DNA from: Anoplopoma fimbria
Lineage: Eukaryota > Chordata > Actinopteri > Perciformes > Anoplopomatidae
Direction of reading: 5' to 3'
DNA: 64,000 nucleotides
Assembly: GCF_027596085.1 (NCBI RefSeq)
Contig: NC_072451.1
Span: 9,186,598 to 9,250,597, forward strand
Translations under genes and position numbers: made by a program
Notes under the pieces: model-generated
Told to the model about the DNA's origin: nothing
Database searches by the model: none
What the model saw: the letters and a program-made list of their open reading frames with translations, nothing else
Shown: one piece after another, positions 9,359 through 21,610 of the stretch
Numbering within the stretch: position 1 is the first letter of the stretch
Layout: every line of letters begins with the position of its first letter

Positions 9359-9534
9359 CTCGAGGCCCGGTAATGACGGGCCGGTGGTGGTGGTGGTGGT
9401 GTGTGAAAGCCGTTCGGGGGAAGAGGAGGAAGAAGAAGAGGAGGAGGCGGAGGAGGCGCCGCTCGGCGGAGGCGCGGCGCCGTAGAAACCAGACTTCTCT
9501 GACTTCTTCAGAGCGCCAGTGGGCGACGGCATCC
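9359..9534 (-). CDS. nfia: nfia exon 7, with an internal frame conflict
   Basis: This 176-base exon has acceptor TTCTTGGCAG/GGATG and donor CTCGAG/GTGAGG. Entering from exon 6 in phase 1 it reads GMPSPTGALKKSEKSGFYG, then APPPSGASSAS, a run of serines, PERLSH, six threonines and GPSLPGLE, and leaves in phase 0, fitting exon 8. The start matches NFIA (PSPTTLKKSEKSGF). The end does not: the expected peptide TAFTHHHHHHRPVITGPR is present but in another frame (codons from about 9413 down to 9360). One more base, for example in the 5-C run at 9416-9420, would restore it and leave phase 1. Two coding simple repeats, (TCC/TCT)n and (ACC)6, flank the conflict. Confidence 0.88.
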
Positions 9535-10327
9535 CTGCCAAGAACCATGATGAGGAGGATGAGGAGCGGGTCAGAGGCAGCCTGGTCTGTTTTTATTTTT
9601 TTCACATTTTTAATTTTTTTTATGCACCTCCAAAGGTAGAAAGGGGGTGGGGTGAACGGGGGAGGAGAAGGGGTTGGCCTGGGCGAGCGTTGGGACAGTA
9701 GGGAGGGAGGGGGACGATAGATCGAGGGGCGGGGCTACAGGGTGTCATAAGGAGTAGCAGGCGTCACAAGGTGTCATAAGGAGGAAAAAGTGCACTGACT
9801 TCAGTTTGGTTTATCAATATCACTGTACACTAAACTTGATTTTGATTTATTGTAAAAAACTACCAGAAGATGCAATGACATAAATTTTTTTTATAATAAA
9901 TGCAATAATCAGAATGCAAAAAAGCCAGGATATAATAAAATAAAACTAACCAAACTAAACTGTTAAAATATTGGAAATTAAAAACACAGTCAAAACTTTT
10001 TTGTTTGAAAACTGCCAAAAATAAAGAAGTAAATATTTCCAAAAATATTTCCAAAATATAATGCCATAATAAAGGAAATATGAATATTATCTTTCATGAT
10101 ACAAATTAGGTATAACATAGATAATAAAATAAAATAGATCATAGTTTGATGACCTACAGCAAATAATATAAATATAAAATATTATTAACCTGTCAGTTAT
10201 TTGACATATTTCAGACTTAAAATATTAGCAACGGGGACCCGGACACTGAGAGACCTGCACACATTGGTGTTTGTGGTGCACCTGGAGGGGGGCGGGGCTT
10301 ATAGTGATGGAAGGAGGAGAGTGGGGA

Positions 10328-10329
<2 letters not shown>

Positions 10330-10401
<72 letters not shown>
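10330..10401. repeat. (GT)n microsatellite
   Basis: Pure GT array of about 36 units. Confidence 0.97.
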
Positions 10402-10404
<3 letters not shown>

Positions 10405-10499
10405 TGAGTGATGAACAGTTGAAGAGGTTTTGTCAGGTGGAAACGAGGCAGAGTCTGCTCAGCACTTTCTCCTTCCTAACCCTTTTTATACCTCCGTCC

Positions 10500-10615
<116 letters not shown>

Positions 10616-10654
10616 GTCTGTCCTCCACTTCCTGTTGCTCTTCCTGTAACCTCT

Positions 10655-10832
10655 TTCACTCTTCCCTCCTCATCCTCTCACTCTTCCCTCCTCATCCTCT
10701 CTCACCCTTCCCTCCTCATCCTCTCTCACCCTTCCATCCTCATCCTCTCTCACTCTACCCTCCTCATCTTCTTTCACCCTTCCCTCCTCATCCTCTCTCT
10801 CTCACCCATCCATCCTCATCCTCTCTCATCCT
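10655..10832. repeat. 23-25 bp pyrimidine minisatellite
   Basis: About seven copies of a unit like TCACTCTTCCCTCCTCATCC plus TCTC, with small changes (CCATCC, CTACCC). Confidence 0.9.
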
Positions 10833-11237
10833 TTCATTCCGCGATTTTCTCCTACTTTAAAGTTCTTCCCTTCTCTGCTGTTTCAAATAAGATATCCACT
10901 TGTAACACACACACATTCACACACATTTGCAGGTGCACATGGAGTATATATATATATATATATATATAAGAATATACTGTCTTATAGTGTGTGTTGCCAA
11001 ATATTCAACTAATTATGAATTACACATACATACGTATACCTTTATACACATAAACACACACACACAATATCATGCACAGTGTTAAAGTCCATCCGGAAGA
11101 CTTTTATTCCTTCACAGAAATCAACAAATAATAAAAAAACAGCCATTATGATGTAATCAGCATGCTGCCAGGTGGGCGGGGTTAGGGTGGAGTGGGGTGA
11201 TGGGTGCCTCACCGGTGGGTGCCTCGAGACCGAAAAA

Positions 11238-12080
11238 ACAAGGAATGGAGGTGAGGAGACAAGGAAGGACAGAAGGTAAGGTCATGGGAGGTGGACACAG
11301 GACAAGAGAGGAGATGAGCAGGGAGGAGGTAGGAAAGAGGATAAAAGGAGGGTGGAGTGGAGGACAATAGAGGAGGAAGGAAGGAAACAAGGTGGGAGAA
11401 GAGGAGAAGACGGGGAGGTCAAGATGAGAGGAGAAGGGAGGGAAGGATGAAACTACAACAGGAGGAGGAGACTAGAGAGGAGAGAAGAGGAAAACTTTAA
11501 GAAGAGGTTAGAGGAGCGAGGAGAAAGGAAACAAGGTAATTAAAGGAGTGGATGTAGAAGAGAGGAGGAGACAAGAGAGGATAGGAGAAAGAGAAGAAGA
11601 GATGGGTAAAGGAAGGTAAGAGGAGAGATCAGAGAAGAGGGGAGGAAAGTGGAGAGGAGGGAAAGAGAAGAAGAAAAGAGGAATGCAATAGAAGAGATGA
11701 GGAAAGGAAGAGAGAAGAAGAGGATGAGACAAGAGAGGAGTATAGGAGAATAAATAGAAGAGGAAAGGAAGAGAGGAAGAGAGGAGAAGAGGGAGAGAGA
11801 AGAAGAGAGGAGGGAAGGTGGAGAGGAGGAGACAAGAGAGGAGGAGAGGAAGAGAGGGGGAGAGATGGTAAGAAAATGGGGAAGGAGAAATGAAAAGGAG
11901 AGCAGACAACAGAGGTGGAAGAGGACAAGAGAAGAGAGGAAGAAAGAAGAGGAAAAGGAAATGGATCCTTAGAAGGAGAGGATGAAGAGATGCAGAAACG
12001 GGGAGGAAGAAGAAAAGAGAGTCTAGAAACAATTGTTGGAGGAGAAGGAGAAGGAGGAGGAGCGGAGTCCACCAGACGGA
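11238..12080. repeat. polypurine tract (plus strand)
   Basis: About 840 bases of almost only A and G on the plus strand (GAGGAGA, GGAAGAG words), with rare C or T. In the nfia transcript it is a long pyrimidine tract. Such homopurine-homopyrimidine mirror-like DNA can form triplexes (H-DNA). Long apparent frames here come from composition. Confidence 0.92.
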
Positions 12081-12451
12081 ACCAGACACGTCACGACACC
12101 CAACGACAAACCAAAAAACCACCAAGGTTTCTAGCCATCAGGAGGAGGTGAGAGGAGGGGGTGGAGGAGGTGGAGGTGACGGTTTCACAGACACGTATAG
12201 AGGAAAATAAAAAGGCGTGTTCACAGTCTTTACCTTGTCGGGAGATGAATGAGCTAGCTAGAGAGCCGCGCAGCTTATATCCAGCTTTCCAACGCAAGAC
12301 GGAGGAAAGAAAGAAAAGGAAGCAACAGAGGAAAGAAAAAAGAGAAGCAGCATGAATATACTGAGAGAGGGGGGGGAGAGAGAGAGAGAGGTGGAGGTAG
12401 TACCTCTCTCTCAATTTAGTATTTATATAAGTGTGTGTCCCAGGTCATAGT

Positions 12452-12484
12452 ACACACACATACACACACACACACACACACACA
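12452..12484. repeat. (AC)n microsatellite
   Basis: AC array of about 15 units with one ATAC interruption. Confidence 0.93.
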
Positions 12485-13371
12485 TTCCAGGCCTCGTGCT
12501 GTATCATGTTTAGATACCTTTAGCCTGTTAGCTGCTAAAACCAGTTTATAAACTGATAAAAAGGATGCCGTAATAACTATATAATGATGCAGATTTGTAA
12601 GAAGTCGGACTTAATGCAATGTCAGGTCTGTACGCAATACTACGATAGAAAACTTTTAAAATGCATGTTTACTGAATGGAGTTCGCATCGATCGGCCCTC
12701 AGCTATGCTAACCTCGTAGCTGCCCAATCAACGCTCCAAAAAGCGTCATATAGGCGTAAATATGGCAGCGAGGTTTATCAATAATGCCATGGACAGTCTA
12801 CGGTTTATACAAAAACATTTATACACATTGTCTTTGAACAAATAAGAGCTCTAAAGGCTGACAGACAGCTACAATTTATGTTGCCTTCATTTGCAAAGAA
12901 TCTCAACAATGCTAGGTTTTGCGACACAGCCTCACAGGAATTTCTCCTCGACTCAATATTTCCAATTACGTGAATTTTGCACATTCGTGGAAGGTTTACA
13001 TATTGAATATTCCCTGAATTGCAGCCCTAATCCTGCAGTATTCATACTCGCCCATTTGCCAGACTGTCCAGTTAGCACACACCTAGTTTAACACTGTTTG
13101 TTACCAGATAACAAGGACACTTATTAAAGTGTCAACTTAAAGGACCAGATGTCATCATTCACGTAACGTGTCCAGAAACAGTTCATAGGCTGTTACTGAG
13201 TGGAGGAGATGGGGTCTTTATAAGTCTGCGTGTCTGTAATCACGTATAGAGACACAATCACCAGCACACACACACTCTTTGTACACACAGTACCTCTGAG
13301 TCCTTAACACCAATATACACACTCTCTCAGAAACATACAGTATGTTTAAATACTTGCATGTTACCCTCTTC

Positions 13372-13372
13372 T

Positions 13373-13469
<97 letters not shown>
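13372..13469. repeat. (TC)n(AC)n compound microsatellite
   Basis: About 10 TC units pass directly into about 39 AC units. Confidence 0.96.
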
Positions 13470-13470
<1 letters not shown>

Positions 13471-13686
13471 CCCTCCCCGCTGTTAGCATCACCTTCACAC
13501 TGTTACATGAAAGCTCCGTTTCCAAAGCGACTTTGGAATCGGCGGGTTAAAGTTGGGATGTGTATGAGGTACATGTGTGTGGTGGAGGTGGAGGCGGAAG
13601 GGCCGGAGGGAGGATGGGGGCAGCGCCGGTAAAGAAGGCGCAATTATTTGAGAATGTGATTGCCGTGGCGACGGGGGAAAACCTAC

Positions 13687-13814
13687 CTGGCTCCACATCG
13701 TGCCAGCTGCTGGCCTGGCTGCCGCTGCCCGGAGATCGACCCTGACTGGGGTAGTAGGACTCCTCGCCTGGACTGTCAACGTCCTCCTCCATACACTTTA
13801 TCCTCTTGGCAGAG
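13687..13814 (-). CDS. nfia: nfia exon 6
   Basis: This 128-base exon encodes (S)[19 protein letters not shown], then [18 protein letters not shown], then HDVEPG. It corresponds to mammalian KRLKSVEDEMDSPGEEPFY...[19 protein letters not shown]. It enters in phase 2 and leaves in phase 1. The donor CCAG/GTAGGT is good. The acceptor is unusual: only the bases CC separate a 97-base (UG)n tract from the AG, so there is no ordinary pyrimidine tract. The best branch-point match is about 124 nt upstream. The SPGEE and GRSPGSGSQ segments are rich in SP sites, as is usual in this part of NFIA. Confidence 0.95.
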
Positions 13815-13816
13815 CT

Positions 13817-13918
<102 letters not shown>

Positions 13919-14334
13919 GACAGACAGAGCAGCATTGTTAACCCCTTTATTGTTGGTCCTATTATTCTTCCTTTGGTCAGTGGACATGGTATCATGGAAA
14001 CTAACAACCTTGTCCAAAATGAAAGGCCTTACAAAAAGGGAAAAATAAATGTTGAAACTCTGGTCTCTGCTACTGATTCTCATTGAGCTCATTTAATTTT
14101 ATTTGTGGACAGGAAACTCTCAGCAACTCAGACCTTTAATTGACTTTAGTTTGCATAATGTCCTGCTTCCAGCACTGACTTAAGGAAACTAGGTCAGTAA
14201 AACCAGTGAAACCTGAACCAGATGCTTTAAAATCATCTTTTAAATAATAAATTATGTATCTTCCAATCATCTTATCCTTAATTGCACCATAATTTACAGA
14301 ATACTTTGCGTTTCATTTGCATCTGAAATCTATC

Positions 14335-15124
14335 CATCCACCCATCCATCTATCTAACTACCTAACTTTTTACCTACCAACCTACCTACCAACCAACCTA
14401 CACGCCTAGCTTCCTACCCACCTACCTACCTAACTTGCTTCAAACCAAACTTCCTACCTAACAATCTACCAACCAACTTAACTTCCTACCTAACAATCTA
14501 CCAACCAACTTAACTACCTACCTACCTACCTACCTACCTACCTACCTACCTACCTACCTACCTACCTACCTACCTACCTACCTACCTACCAAAATTTCTC
14601 CCTATCTACCTACCTACCTACCTACCTCACTTCCTACCTACCAAACTACCTACCTACCTAACTTCCTACCTACCAACCTACCTATCAACGTAACTTCCTA
14701 TTTACCAACATACCTACCTACCTACCTACCTACCTACCTACTTCCTACCTACCTACCTAACTTCCTACCTACCAACCTACCTATCAACGTAACTTCCTAT
14801 TTACCAACATACCTACCTACCTACCTACCTACCTACCTACCTACCTACCTACCTACCTACCTACCTACCTACCTACCTACCTCCCTACCTCCCTCCTACC
14901 TACCTACCTACCTACCTACCTACCTACCTACCTACCTACCTACCTACCTACCTACCTACCTACCTACCTACCTACCTACCTACCTACCTACCTACCTACC
15001 TACCTACCTACCTACCTATCTACCTTCCTACCTCCTTTCCTACCTACCTACCTAAATTTCTTCCTACCTACCTGCCTACCTACCTACCTTCTTACCTACC
15101 TACCTACCTACCTACCTACCTACC
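14335..15124. repeat. (CCTA)n array with higher-order structure, about 790 bp
   Basis: Long CCTA/ACCT array containing pure blocks (for example 14515-14587, 14806-14880 and 14900-15015) and degenerate blocks with CAAC, TTCC and AACTTC words. A roughly 70-base segment beginning AACTTCCTACCTACCAACC at 14660 recurs at 14759 (offset 99). A 27-base segment at 14449 recurs at about 14481 (offset 32). In the transcript the array reads (UAGG)n. It is not the vertebrate telomere repeat. Confidence 0.95.
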
Positions 15125-15420
15125 TGGCTTATGAAGGTGTTTGAACATAGCGAGCAGCAGAAGCTGTGTGTGACTCCGTGTTCTGCATCATTACTGTATG
15201 AATGATTGTAAACAGCATCTTAATAAGGTTGAAACACCCCAGAGTGAACACGTCCTTTAATGAGACCTGCTGCACGCTTCAGTTACCTTCACTCTGTTGT
15301 TGTTTCAGGCTTTTATGTGTCAGAGCGGAGTGGACTTACATCAGCTACACGGCCGCTCATTAACTCACACACACATGCCAAAGGCCTCTCTTTCACCAGA
15401 TGGGACTGTTTAACAGGAGG
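15125..15420. other. complex non-repetitive island in intron 5
   Basis: About 300 bases of mixed composition between the CCTA array and a TG-rich stretch. Homeodomain-like cores (CATTACTG, TTAATAAGG, TCATTAAC) occur. It could be a regulatory element, but no alignment is available. Confidence 0.25.
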
Positions 15421-15568
15421 TTAAGACATTTAAGTGTGTTTGTGTGCGTGTATATGTGTGTGTGAGTGTGTGACCTGCATGTACACTATGAGATGTATGA
15501 ATGAAGAGTCTTTGACATAAGTGTAGACTTAAATATTACCATATGGAACGGCTCCACTGCCTCGCAGC

Positions 15569-15570
<2 letters not shown>

Positions 15571-15646
<76 letters not shown>
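15571..15646. repeat. (TG)n microsatellite
   Basis: Pure TG array of 38 units. Confidence 0.97.
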
Positions 15647-15648
<2 letters not shown>

Positions 15649-15759
15649 GGAGGTCTCTGGAGAGATGTGTGGAGTCAGAGAGGAAAGAGAGATAGAGGGA
15701 GTGTAAAAAGACAGGAGGACACACACACTTTAATCTGAGTCAGTGGTTCACTGTTATAC

Positions 15760-15775
15760 GTGTGTGTGTGTTTGT

Positions 15776-15817
<42 letters not shown>

Positions 15818-15836
15818 ATGTGTGTGCGTGTGCGTG
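15760..15836. repeat. (TG)n microsatellite, interrupted
   Basis: TG array with TTTG, CATG and CGTG interruptions. Confidence 0.94.
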
Positions 15837-16104
15837 CTGCAGGGCAGGTATCGCAGCAGACAGACAGACGACTCTTGCGACCGCATCGATTTAACAGAAG
15901 AGGTCAGGGCAAACCCTGCAAGCATGTGTGTGTGTGTGTGTGTAGTAAAGCTTTGTGAAGACTAAACATGAAACTGTATTTCTGAGGACACACAGCTCTT
16001 CATCCCGTGTGTGTGTGTTGTACACATGCAGTATATGTACATTAATATGTATGATTTCTGTTTGTTGAGATTCAATCTAATGTGTTTCTTGAACTCCCCA
16101 TGGA

Positions 16105-16385
16105 GATGTACTAATACCTCAAAGTGAAAATACTCCACTACGAGTGAAAGCCCTGTAATCAAAACCTTACTTTAGTAAAAATATCTAAGTACTATCAGCA
16201 CAATGTACTTAAAGTACATAAAGCTAAAGTATTCATAGTGCATTCAAAGTACAATATTTATCTCTGAGATGTAGTGGAGTAAAAGTATAAAGTAATATCA
16301 AATGGAAATATTCAAGTAAAGTCCCTAAAATTTGTGCTTAAGTACAGTACTCGAGTAGATGTATTTAGATACATTCCACCACAGC
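16105..16385. repeat. interspersed repeat, 'AAGTACTT' family
   Basis: It contains GTAGTGGAGTAAAAGTAT, AAGTAATATCAAATGGAAAT, TGCTTAAGTACAGTACTCGAG and ACATTCCACCAC. It runs opposite to the copy at 2705-3480 and is the clearest copy in the window. Confidence 0.65.
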
Positions 16386-16504
16386 ACGTCAGTAAGGAGT
16401 TGTGTCTCAGTATGTCCCTGTGTCAGAGGTGTGTCAGAGGTGTGAAGAAGGTTTCAGATATAGTTAATAAGAACTTGAGATCTAGGGCGCGTTTGCGTTT
16501 GTAC

Positions 16505-16622
16505 CTGGAGGAGGAGGTGCTCGGCAGCGGTCTCCTCATGGCTCCTGGACTCATGCTGTAGTAAGAAGAGCTGTCCAGGTCGGCCAAGGAGAAATTTGGA
16601 CCGGTACCGGCTGCGATAGGTG
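16505..16622 (-). CDS. nfia: nfia exon 5
   Basis: This 118-base exon encodes (T)[19 protein letters not shown], then [19 protein letters not shown]. It differs from mammalian NFIA at only a few positions (LADLD for LSDLE, RRP for RRS). It enters in phase 1 and leaves in phase 2. The acceptor has a clear pyrimidine tract (CTCTCTCTCTGTTTCTTCCAG) and the donor is CCAG/GTACAA. This stretch distinguishes NFIA from the other three NFI paralogues. The human STSSTSSTKRLK region is shorter here, with one serine run bridging exons 5 and 6. Confidence 0.95.
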
Positions 16623-17774
16623 CTGGAAGAAACAGAGAGAGAGAGAAAAAGAGCATTAATACAGACATTTTGAGGTATTTCACATGACCACATTTCATTT
16701 TTATAATGTATGATCCCTCCAGTTGTTCAGGGTCTAACCTGGTATCCACCCAGTTGCCCAGGAAACCTCTAAAAGGACCCTGAACTACTCCTTCACTTGG
16801 AGCACTGACTCACTCCCAACCCAAAGTAAGGAGGGTCCTTAGAAGAAGCAGTAAGGGTTTTCTCGTGAGCAAAAAATGTCGTGAATATGCGAAATACTTT
16901 TGCTTCAAAACTATTCATACCAGCAGCAGTGCAGATTTGCAAGAGTTTTCAATAAAAGGTCTGAATGGACTCGTTCAGGCAGAAGACCGACTACGAAGAA
17001 CCTACTGACCCAGAGCAACATCTGGCAGCCTGTCTGAGGTAAACTGTTGTACAGCCTGAAGCTACTGTAAGATATTTTATAGATTTTCCTTTTAGCCAAA
17101 TGCTCTGAGGGAATTTGCGTTCCTTCTGGTAAACAGTTATAAAGTGTATATATGTCTAGGGCTTTTATTGTGAAAGATAAGAACAGAAGGATTGGATCTT
17201 GTCTGCGCTGCCTTTGTCAAGGTTGAAAGGAGTAATAAAGTTTGCCGTCTTGGCTCAGACTACAGAGCCTCCGTGTGATGTTGCACACTATAGTGTATGT
17301 ATTGAACCTGTATGTTACGACCAACGTGATTGGTCGATTCGTGGTGCGAAAGCTCAGAAAAACTGAGTAAAAGTACACTGCTTTTTTCCTGTAATACTCA
17401 CATTCTGTGTGAATGTAAGTTGGGGTACCAGCCATGGGTACTGTAATTTCCAAAAAAAGAAGAGTGTTATTTGATGCAGATTATAGGCTGTACTTTTAGT
17501 CAACAAGCTGTAGAAAGAAAGTTGAAGAATTGCTACATTTAAGTAAAACTAAATACTATGTTTAAGAGAAAATATAACTAAAACGGCCATTGCCAGGAAT
17601 AAAAAACGAAACATCTAAACAAAACTTTCTTCTTGGTTACTTGGGGACTTTGTAATTCCTGCCTCCCTTTAATCAAAGTTTTCTTGCATAAGTCTTCAAA
17701 GAAAACATCTCAACATCATCATTTCCTGAACAAACGACACGGTGAGAAAACAAACAGCCTCCTGTATTTTATTT

Positions 17775-18235
17775 CCTCCCCACTCTCTGCTGTGTATTAA
17801 TACCACTCTTAATACGTTAAATATTAGCACGGCGCTCTAACGGTGACATTATGTAACAGTTGTACATGAGATCAGTTAGCGGAAGGACATTAGCATCCAT
17901 AAACAAAAACAAACTGTGCTCCTCTTCCTCTCGTCTTCCCTTTCCCTCTCTGATCTGTCCATCTTCTGCCATTTACCCTCCTCCGCATATCTCCCTCTCT
18001 CTCTCTTCCTCTACTTCTCTCCGGGGAGGGCAGACTTTGCACAAAAGGCCTGTGAGGGCTTTCACTATTAAAGGAGTGAGGGAGCAAGGGGCGAGAGAGT
18101 GGGAGAGTGAGGGAGAGATAGAAAGAGAGGGAGAGAGAGAGAGACAGAAAGAGAGTGAGAGAGAGTCGGCCTCTTTGTTGTCAAACGCTTCAATTTGAAA
18201 ATCCTGCTGAACAAAGGCAGCAATCAGCTTCAAAC
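17775..18235. other. candidate conserved noncoding block
   Basis: Complex sequence with TGTATTAATACCACTCTTAAT, TTAGCATCCATAAAC, TGCACAAAAGGCC and then, after a GA-rich gap, TTGTTGTCAAACGCTTCAAT and GAACAAAGGCAGCAATCAGC. The last two contain Sox-like (ACAAAGG) and TAAT/AATT cores. Conservation is guessed from composition only. Confidence 0.3.
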
Positions 18236-18489
18236 CCGGACATCCGTCTAGCCCCTCGCCTCGAGCCCCCCTCAACCCCCCTCCATACCTCCTCTTCATC
18301 GCTTTATTGACGGAGAGCGTGATGGCGTGATGGGATGAAAGGAGGAGGAGGAGGAGGAGGAGGAGGAGGAGGTGGACTGACAGGACCTGGTGGGTAGTTT
18401 TCTGCTGAGCTCAGCAACGTGAACTCGCTCTATCTATCTATCACCCCTCTCTCTCTCTCTGCCCTGCAGAGATAGAACTGGCCTGAGAG

Positions 18490-18593
<104 letters not shown>

Positions 18594-19273
18594 GCCATTT
18601 ACTTTCCTCAAGGTCTAGCATGGAGTACTTCATGTGCAACTAAGTACATCCAATGTAAATCTACTCAAATGAAGTAACAAGTGCTGTGTGTTCAGCATGT
18701 ACTGTACATCGGTGTGTGTGACTACTGGTACTGGTACAGGAGAATAAGCTATTAGCAGCTCCATGGATATACTTGGAATGCCATTTAAGTCAGTAATAAA
18801 ATAATAAATAAAAATAAAAATAAATAAATAAAATTGTATTTAAAATAAGTAAATGAACCAATACACATAATACAAATATAAATATATATTTAAATCTATA
18901 CATATAATTAGTCAATATAGTTCGATTTGTTTCCCAGCTCTTTTTACTTCCATATGTGATATTCTAATTAATGGGGCGCGGTTAAAGATTCAGACCAAAG
19001 CAACAGCACAAGAATTAGCGAGATAGCGCACCCTACGCTAACCGAAAGTCCCTCTGGGGCGCATTTGCTAGCCAGTTCTTGTCTCATTAAGATCTGATGA
19101 ACAGTAAATTCATCAAATTCAAATCCACATATAGCTTTTTTTTTTTCCAAGCCACCCTATGATGCCCAGGGTGGCAGGGAGGAGCTACTGCTCGTGACCA
19201 TCAGTCACACTCTGGAGCCATTTACCTACAGGAGGAGAACTCAGAGACTGTATCACAGGTTCATCGCTTGTGA

Positions 19274-19330
19274 CTGTACTTGTACTTGTACCTATACTTG
19301 TACTTGTACTTGTACCTGTACCTGAACTTG
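19274..19330. repeat. (CTTGTA)n hexanucleotide repeat
   Basis: About nine imperfect CTTGTA/CCTGTA units. Confidence 0.9.
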
Positions 19331-19839
19331 AAAACCAATGTAGACCCTTGTGTTGTTTTGAATGCAGTGCTATTTCCTTTTATAGTATGTCTGTAACCAT
19401 CACTGCAGCCTGTAGGGGGCGCTACCAGGACTTTAAAATAGTCTAGTCTTGGTTGATTAATAACTTTACTTATTAATACAGCTCCTCTGTGTGTTTACCT
19501 TTCTGTCTTTTGATGCTACAACCTGGCTGTTTGCCAGCAGAAGCTTGGTTTCATCTTAACTGTGTTAATAATGTTTAAAGGTCATTTACTGTATCATCTT
19601 ATTATTACTTCATATCAGTCAACATTTCTATGTTATAATCTCATAATGAATAAATGATTCACTTATTTTATAACTTTCTTATAGGGCTGTTCCTTTAGAT
19701 TATTATGGTTTATTGTACATGTATAGCCAGTTGCATCAGTTTTATTAGTAGTATTATTGGCATTATCATTGTGATGTGACATCTTTGTGCCATTTGTGCG
19801 GTGGTGCCCATATGGTGCTGGCACACCACCAGGCTTTGT

Positions 19840-19841
<2 letters not shown>

Positions 19842-19891
<50 letters not shown>
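19842..19891. repeat. (GT)n microsatellite
   Basis: Pure GT array of 25 units. Confidence 0.97.
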
Positions 19892-19892
<1 letters not shown>

Positions 19893-19984
19893 GCCAGGGG
19901 CGACGGAGGGCAGGAGGAAGGAGGGATGGATGAGTTTGAACCATGCAGGCCTCCAGCTTTATTCATCTTTTCATCCCTGCATCG

Positions 19985-19985
<1 letters not shown>

Positions 19986-20040
<55 letters not shown>
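19986..20040. repeat. (TG)n microsatellite
   Basis: Pure TG array of about 27 units. Confidence 0.97.
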
Positions 20041-20041
<1 letters not shown>

Positions 20042-20246
20042 GGGTGGGAATGCCTCCAGATGAAGGTACTGGAAAGTGCCAAGTGGGTCATCTGCCTTAT
20101 TATCTCTTTGTGTGTGTGCTTGTGTGTGTGTTCTCTGTAGATGTGTGTGTGTTCAGTGTGTGAGCAGCAGGAGTGTTATGCTATCATATCAACTTAATCC
20201 CCAAATCCTTACGTCTAATATCAGCTCCCCTGACACACTGGGAGGG

Positions 20247-20248
<2 letters not shown>

Positions 20249-20312
<64 letters not shown>
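20249..20312. repeat. (GT)n microsatellite
   Basis: Pure GT array of about 32 units. It is one of four GT arrays within 600 bases. Confidence 0.97.
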
Positions 20313-20315
<3 letters not shown>

Positions 20316-20361
20316 AAATCTGTGTCAGTGCCAAGGTGCGTCCTGGCACTCCAGACATGCA

Positions 20362-20363
<2 letters not shown>

Positions 20364-20435
<72 letters not shown>
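20364..20435. repeat. (TG)n microsatellite
   Basis: Pure TG array of 36 units, 51 bases after the previous GT array. Confidence 0.97.
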
Positions 20436-20437
<2 letters not shown>

Positions 20438-20524
20438 GCAGATTGAGCTTGTTACAAGTGTCTATAAACATCAAAGTGGTTCAGAGAAACAGAGAAAGAC
20501 CTGCAGCTCTCAGTACAGAAAATT

Positions 20525-20529
<5 letters not shown>

Positions 20530-20599
<70 letters not shown>
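20530..20599. repeat. (AT)n microsatellite
   Basis: Pure AT array of 35 units. It is self-complementary and could extrude a cruciform. Confidence 0.97.
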
Positions 20600-20604
<5 letters not shown>

Positions 20605-21299
20605 CATGAGTATTAACAGTAGGCTATGTATGTATTCTGTTTATATAGAATATATTTGTAGCCCTGGTATTGTTCATTGGATTTTAATTTGACACAAAGG
20701 TCACCTGTAGGTCTATTTCTGGTGTTTTTCTATACATTATACCTGGCACTCAGTGTAAACACAGTCCTGCTTTAAACACCTGCTGTATACCTTCAGTTTT
20801 ACAGTTCAGTTGATTAATACATCACAAAATATTAAAACGGCCCATCCCAGTTTCCTAGAGCCCAAGGGGACCTGATTAAATGTCTTATAAGTGGGCTTTG
20901 GTAGTTTGTTAGTTCCAGATCTGCTGCAGTAAAGTACATCCCCCTCTAATGGTCACAGGATAGTGTAAAGGGAGACTGGACAATGGGGTAGAGAAAGAGG
21001 GGTATGACAAGCAATAAAAGGCCCACAAAGCTGGAATCTAAACAGGGATGATGCCATTACGTGGCATCGTTTTAACCCTGCGGCTACCAAGGCTCTCCAC
21101 CCAAGTCCTAAAGTACACTATCAACAAGGGCAACGAGCTGTATTGGTGCCTACATTTGTGGCTCTATGTGAAAAAAATAGACCTTTATTATTTTAGTTTA
21201 TAACTAGCTCACATTGTTCATGTTTCTAAATAAGGTTTGGTCTTCTGGTAAAAAGAAGTATAGCTGCCATGTGCAGTGTGCTCTGTATTTGAACTGCAC

Positions 21300-21610
21300 A
21301 TTACACAAAGGGTCGGACAGAAAATATTTACCCCGGGTCCCCAAACTTTGGACCATCCCAACTTTATAAGGACAGAGCTTCCTGTTTTCTACAGGAACTG
21401 CAATGTGAGTTTCCTTTAACCGTGACCACGATTTTCCCCTTATTATTGTAAACGGGACGACAAAAGTCCCCTCAACCTTTGACCCAGACTGTGATCTTTC
21501 TCTAAACCGAACCAAACCTTAACCTCAGCGGCCCAACAACAGAAATACACATTTTTTTGTGTGTCGTTCTGGATGGCACGAGGTGACTCACGGATTTAGG
21601 AAGTGAACGC
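21300..21610. repeat. interspersed repeat-like sequence
   Basis: TGATCTTTCTCTAAACCGAACC and the flanking 'tttacaaccggcg' context resemble a dispersed teleost repeat. A cousin at about 39640-39800 has AATCTTTTCCTAAACCTAACC. It is diverged and I do not know its class. Confidence 0.4.

Noticed and set aside
8877..9605. 242-codon minus-strand open frame
   Set aside because: It overlaps nfia exon 7 and does contain TAFT...RPVITGPR, but the rest reads through intron and CA repeats. Only the exon portion is coding.
14335..15124. CCTA array as an interstitial telomere
   Set aside because: The unit is CCTA, not the vertebrate CCCTAA.
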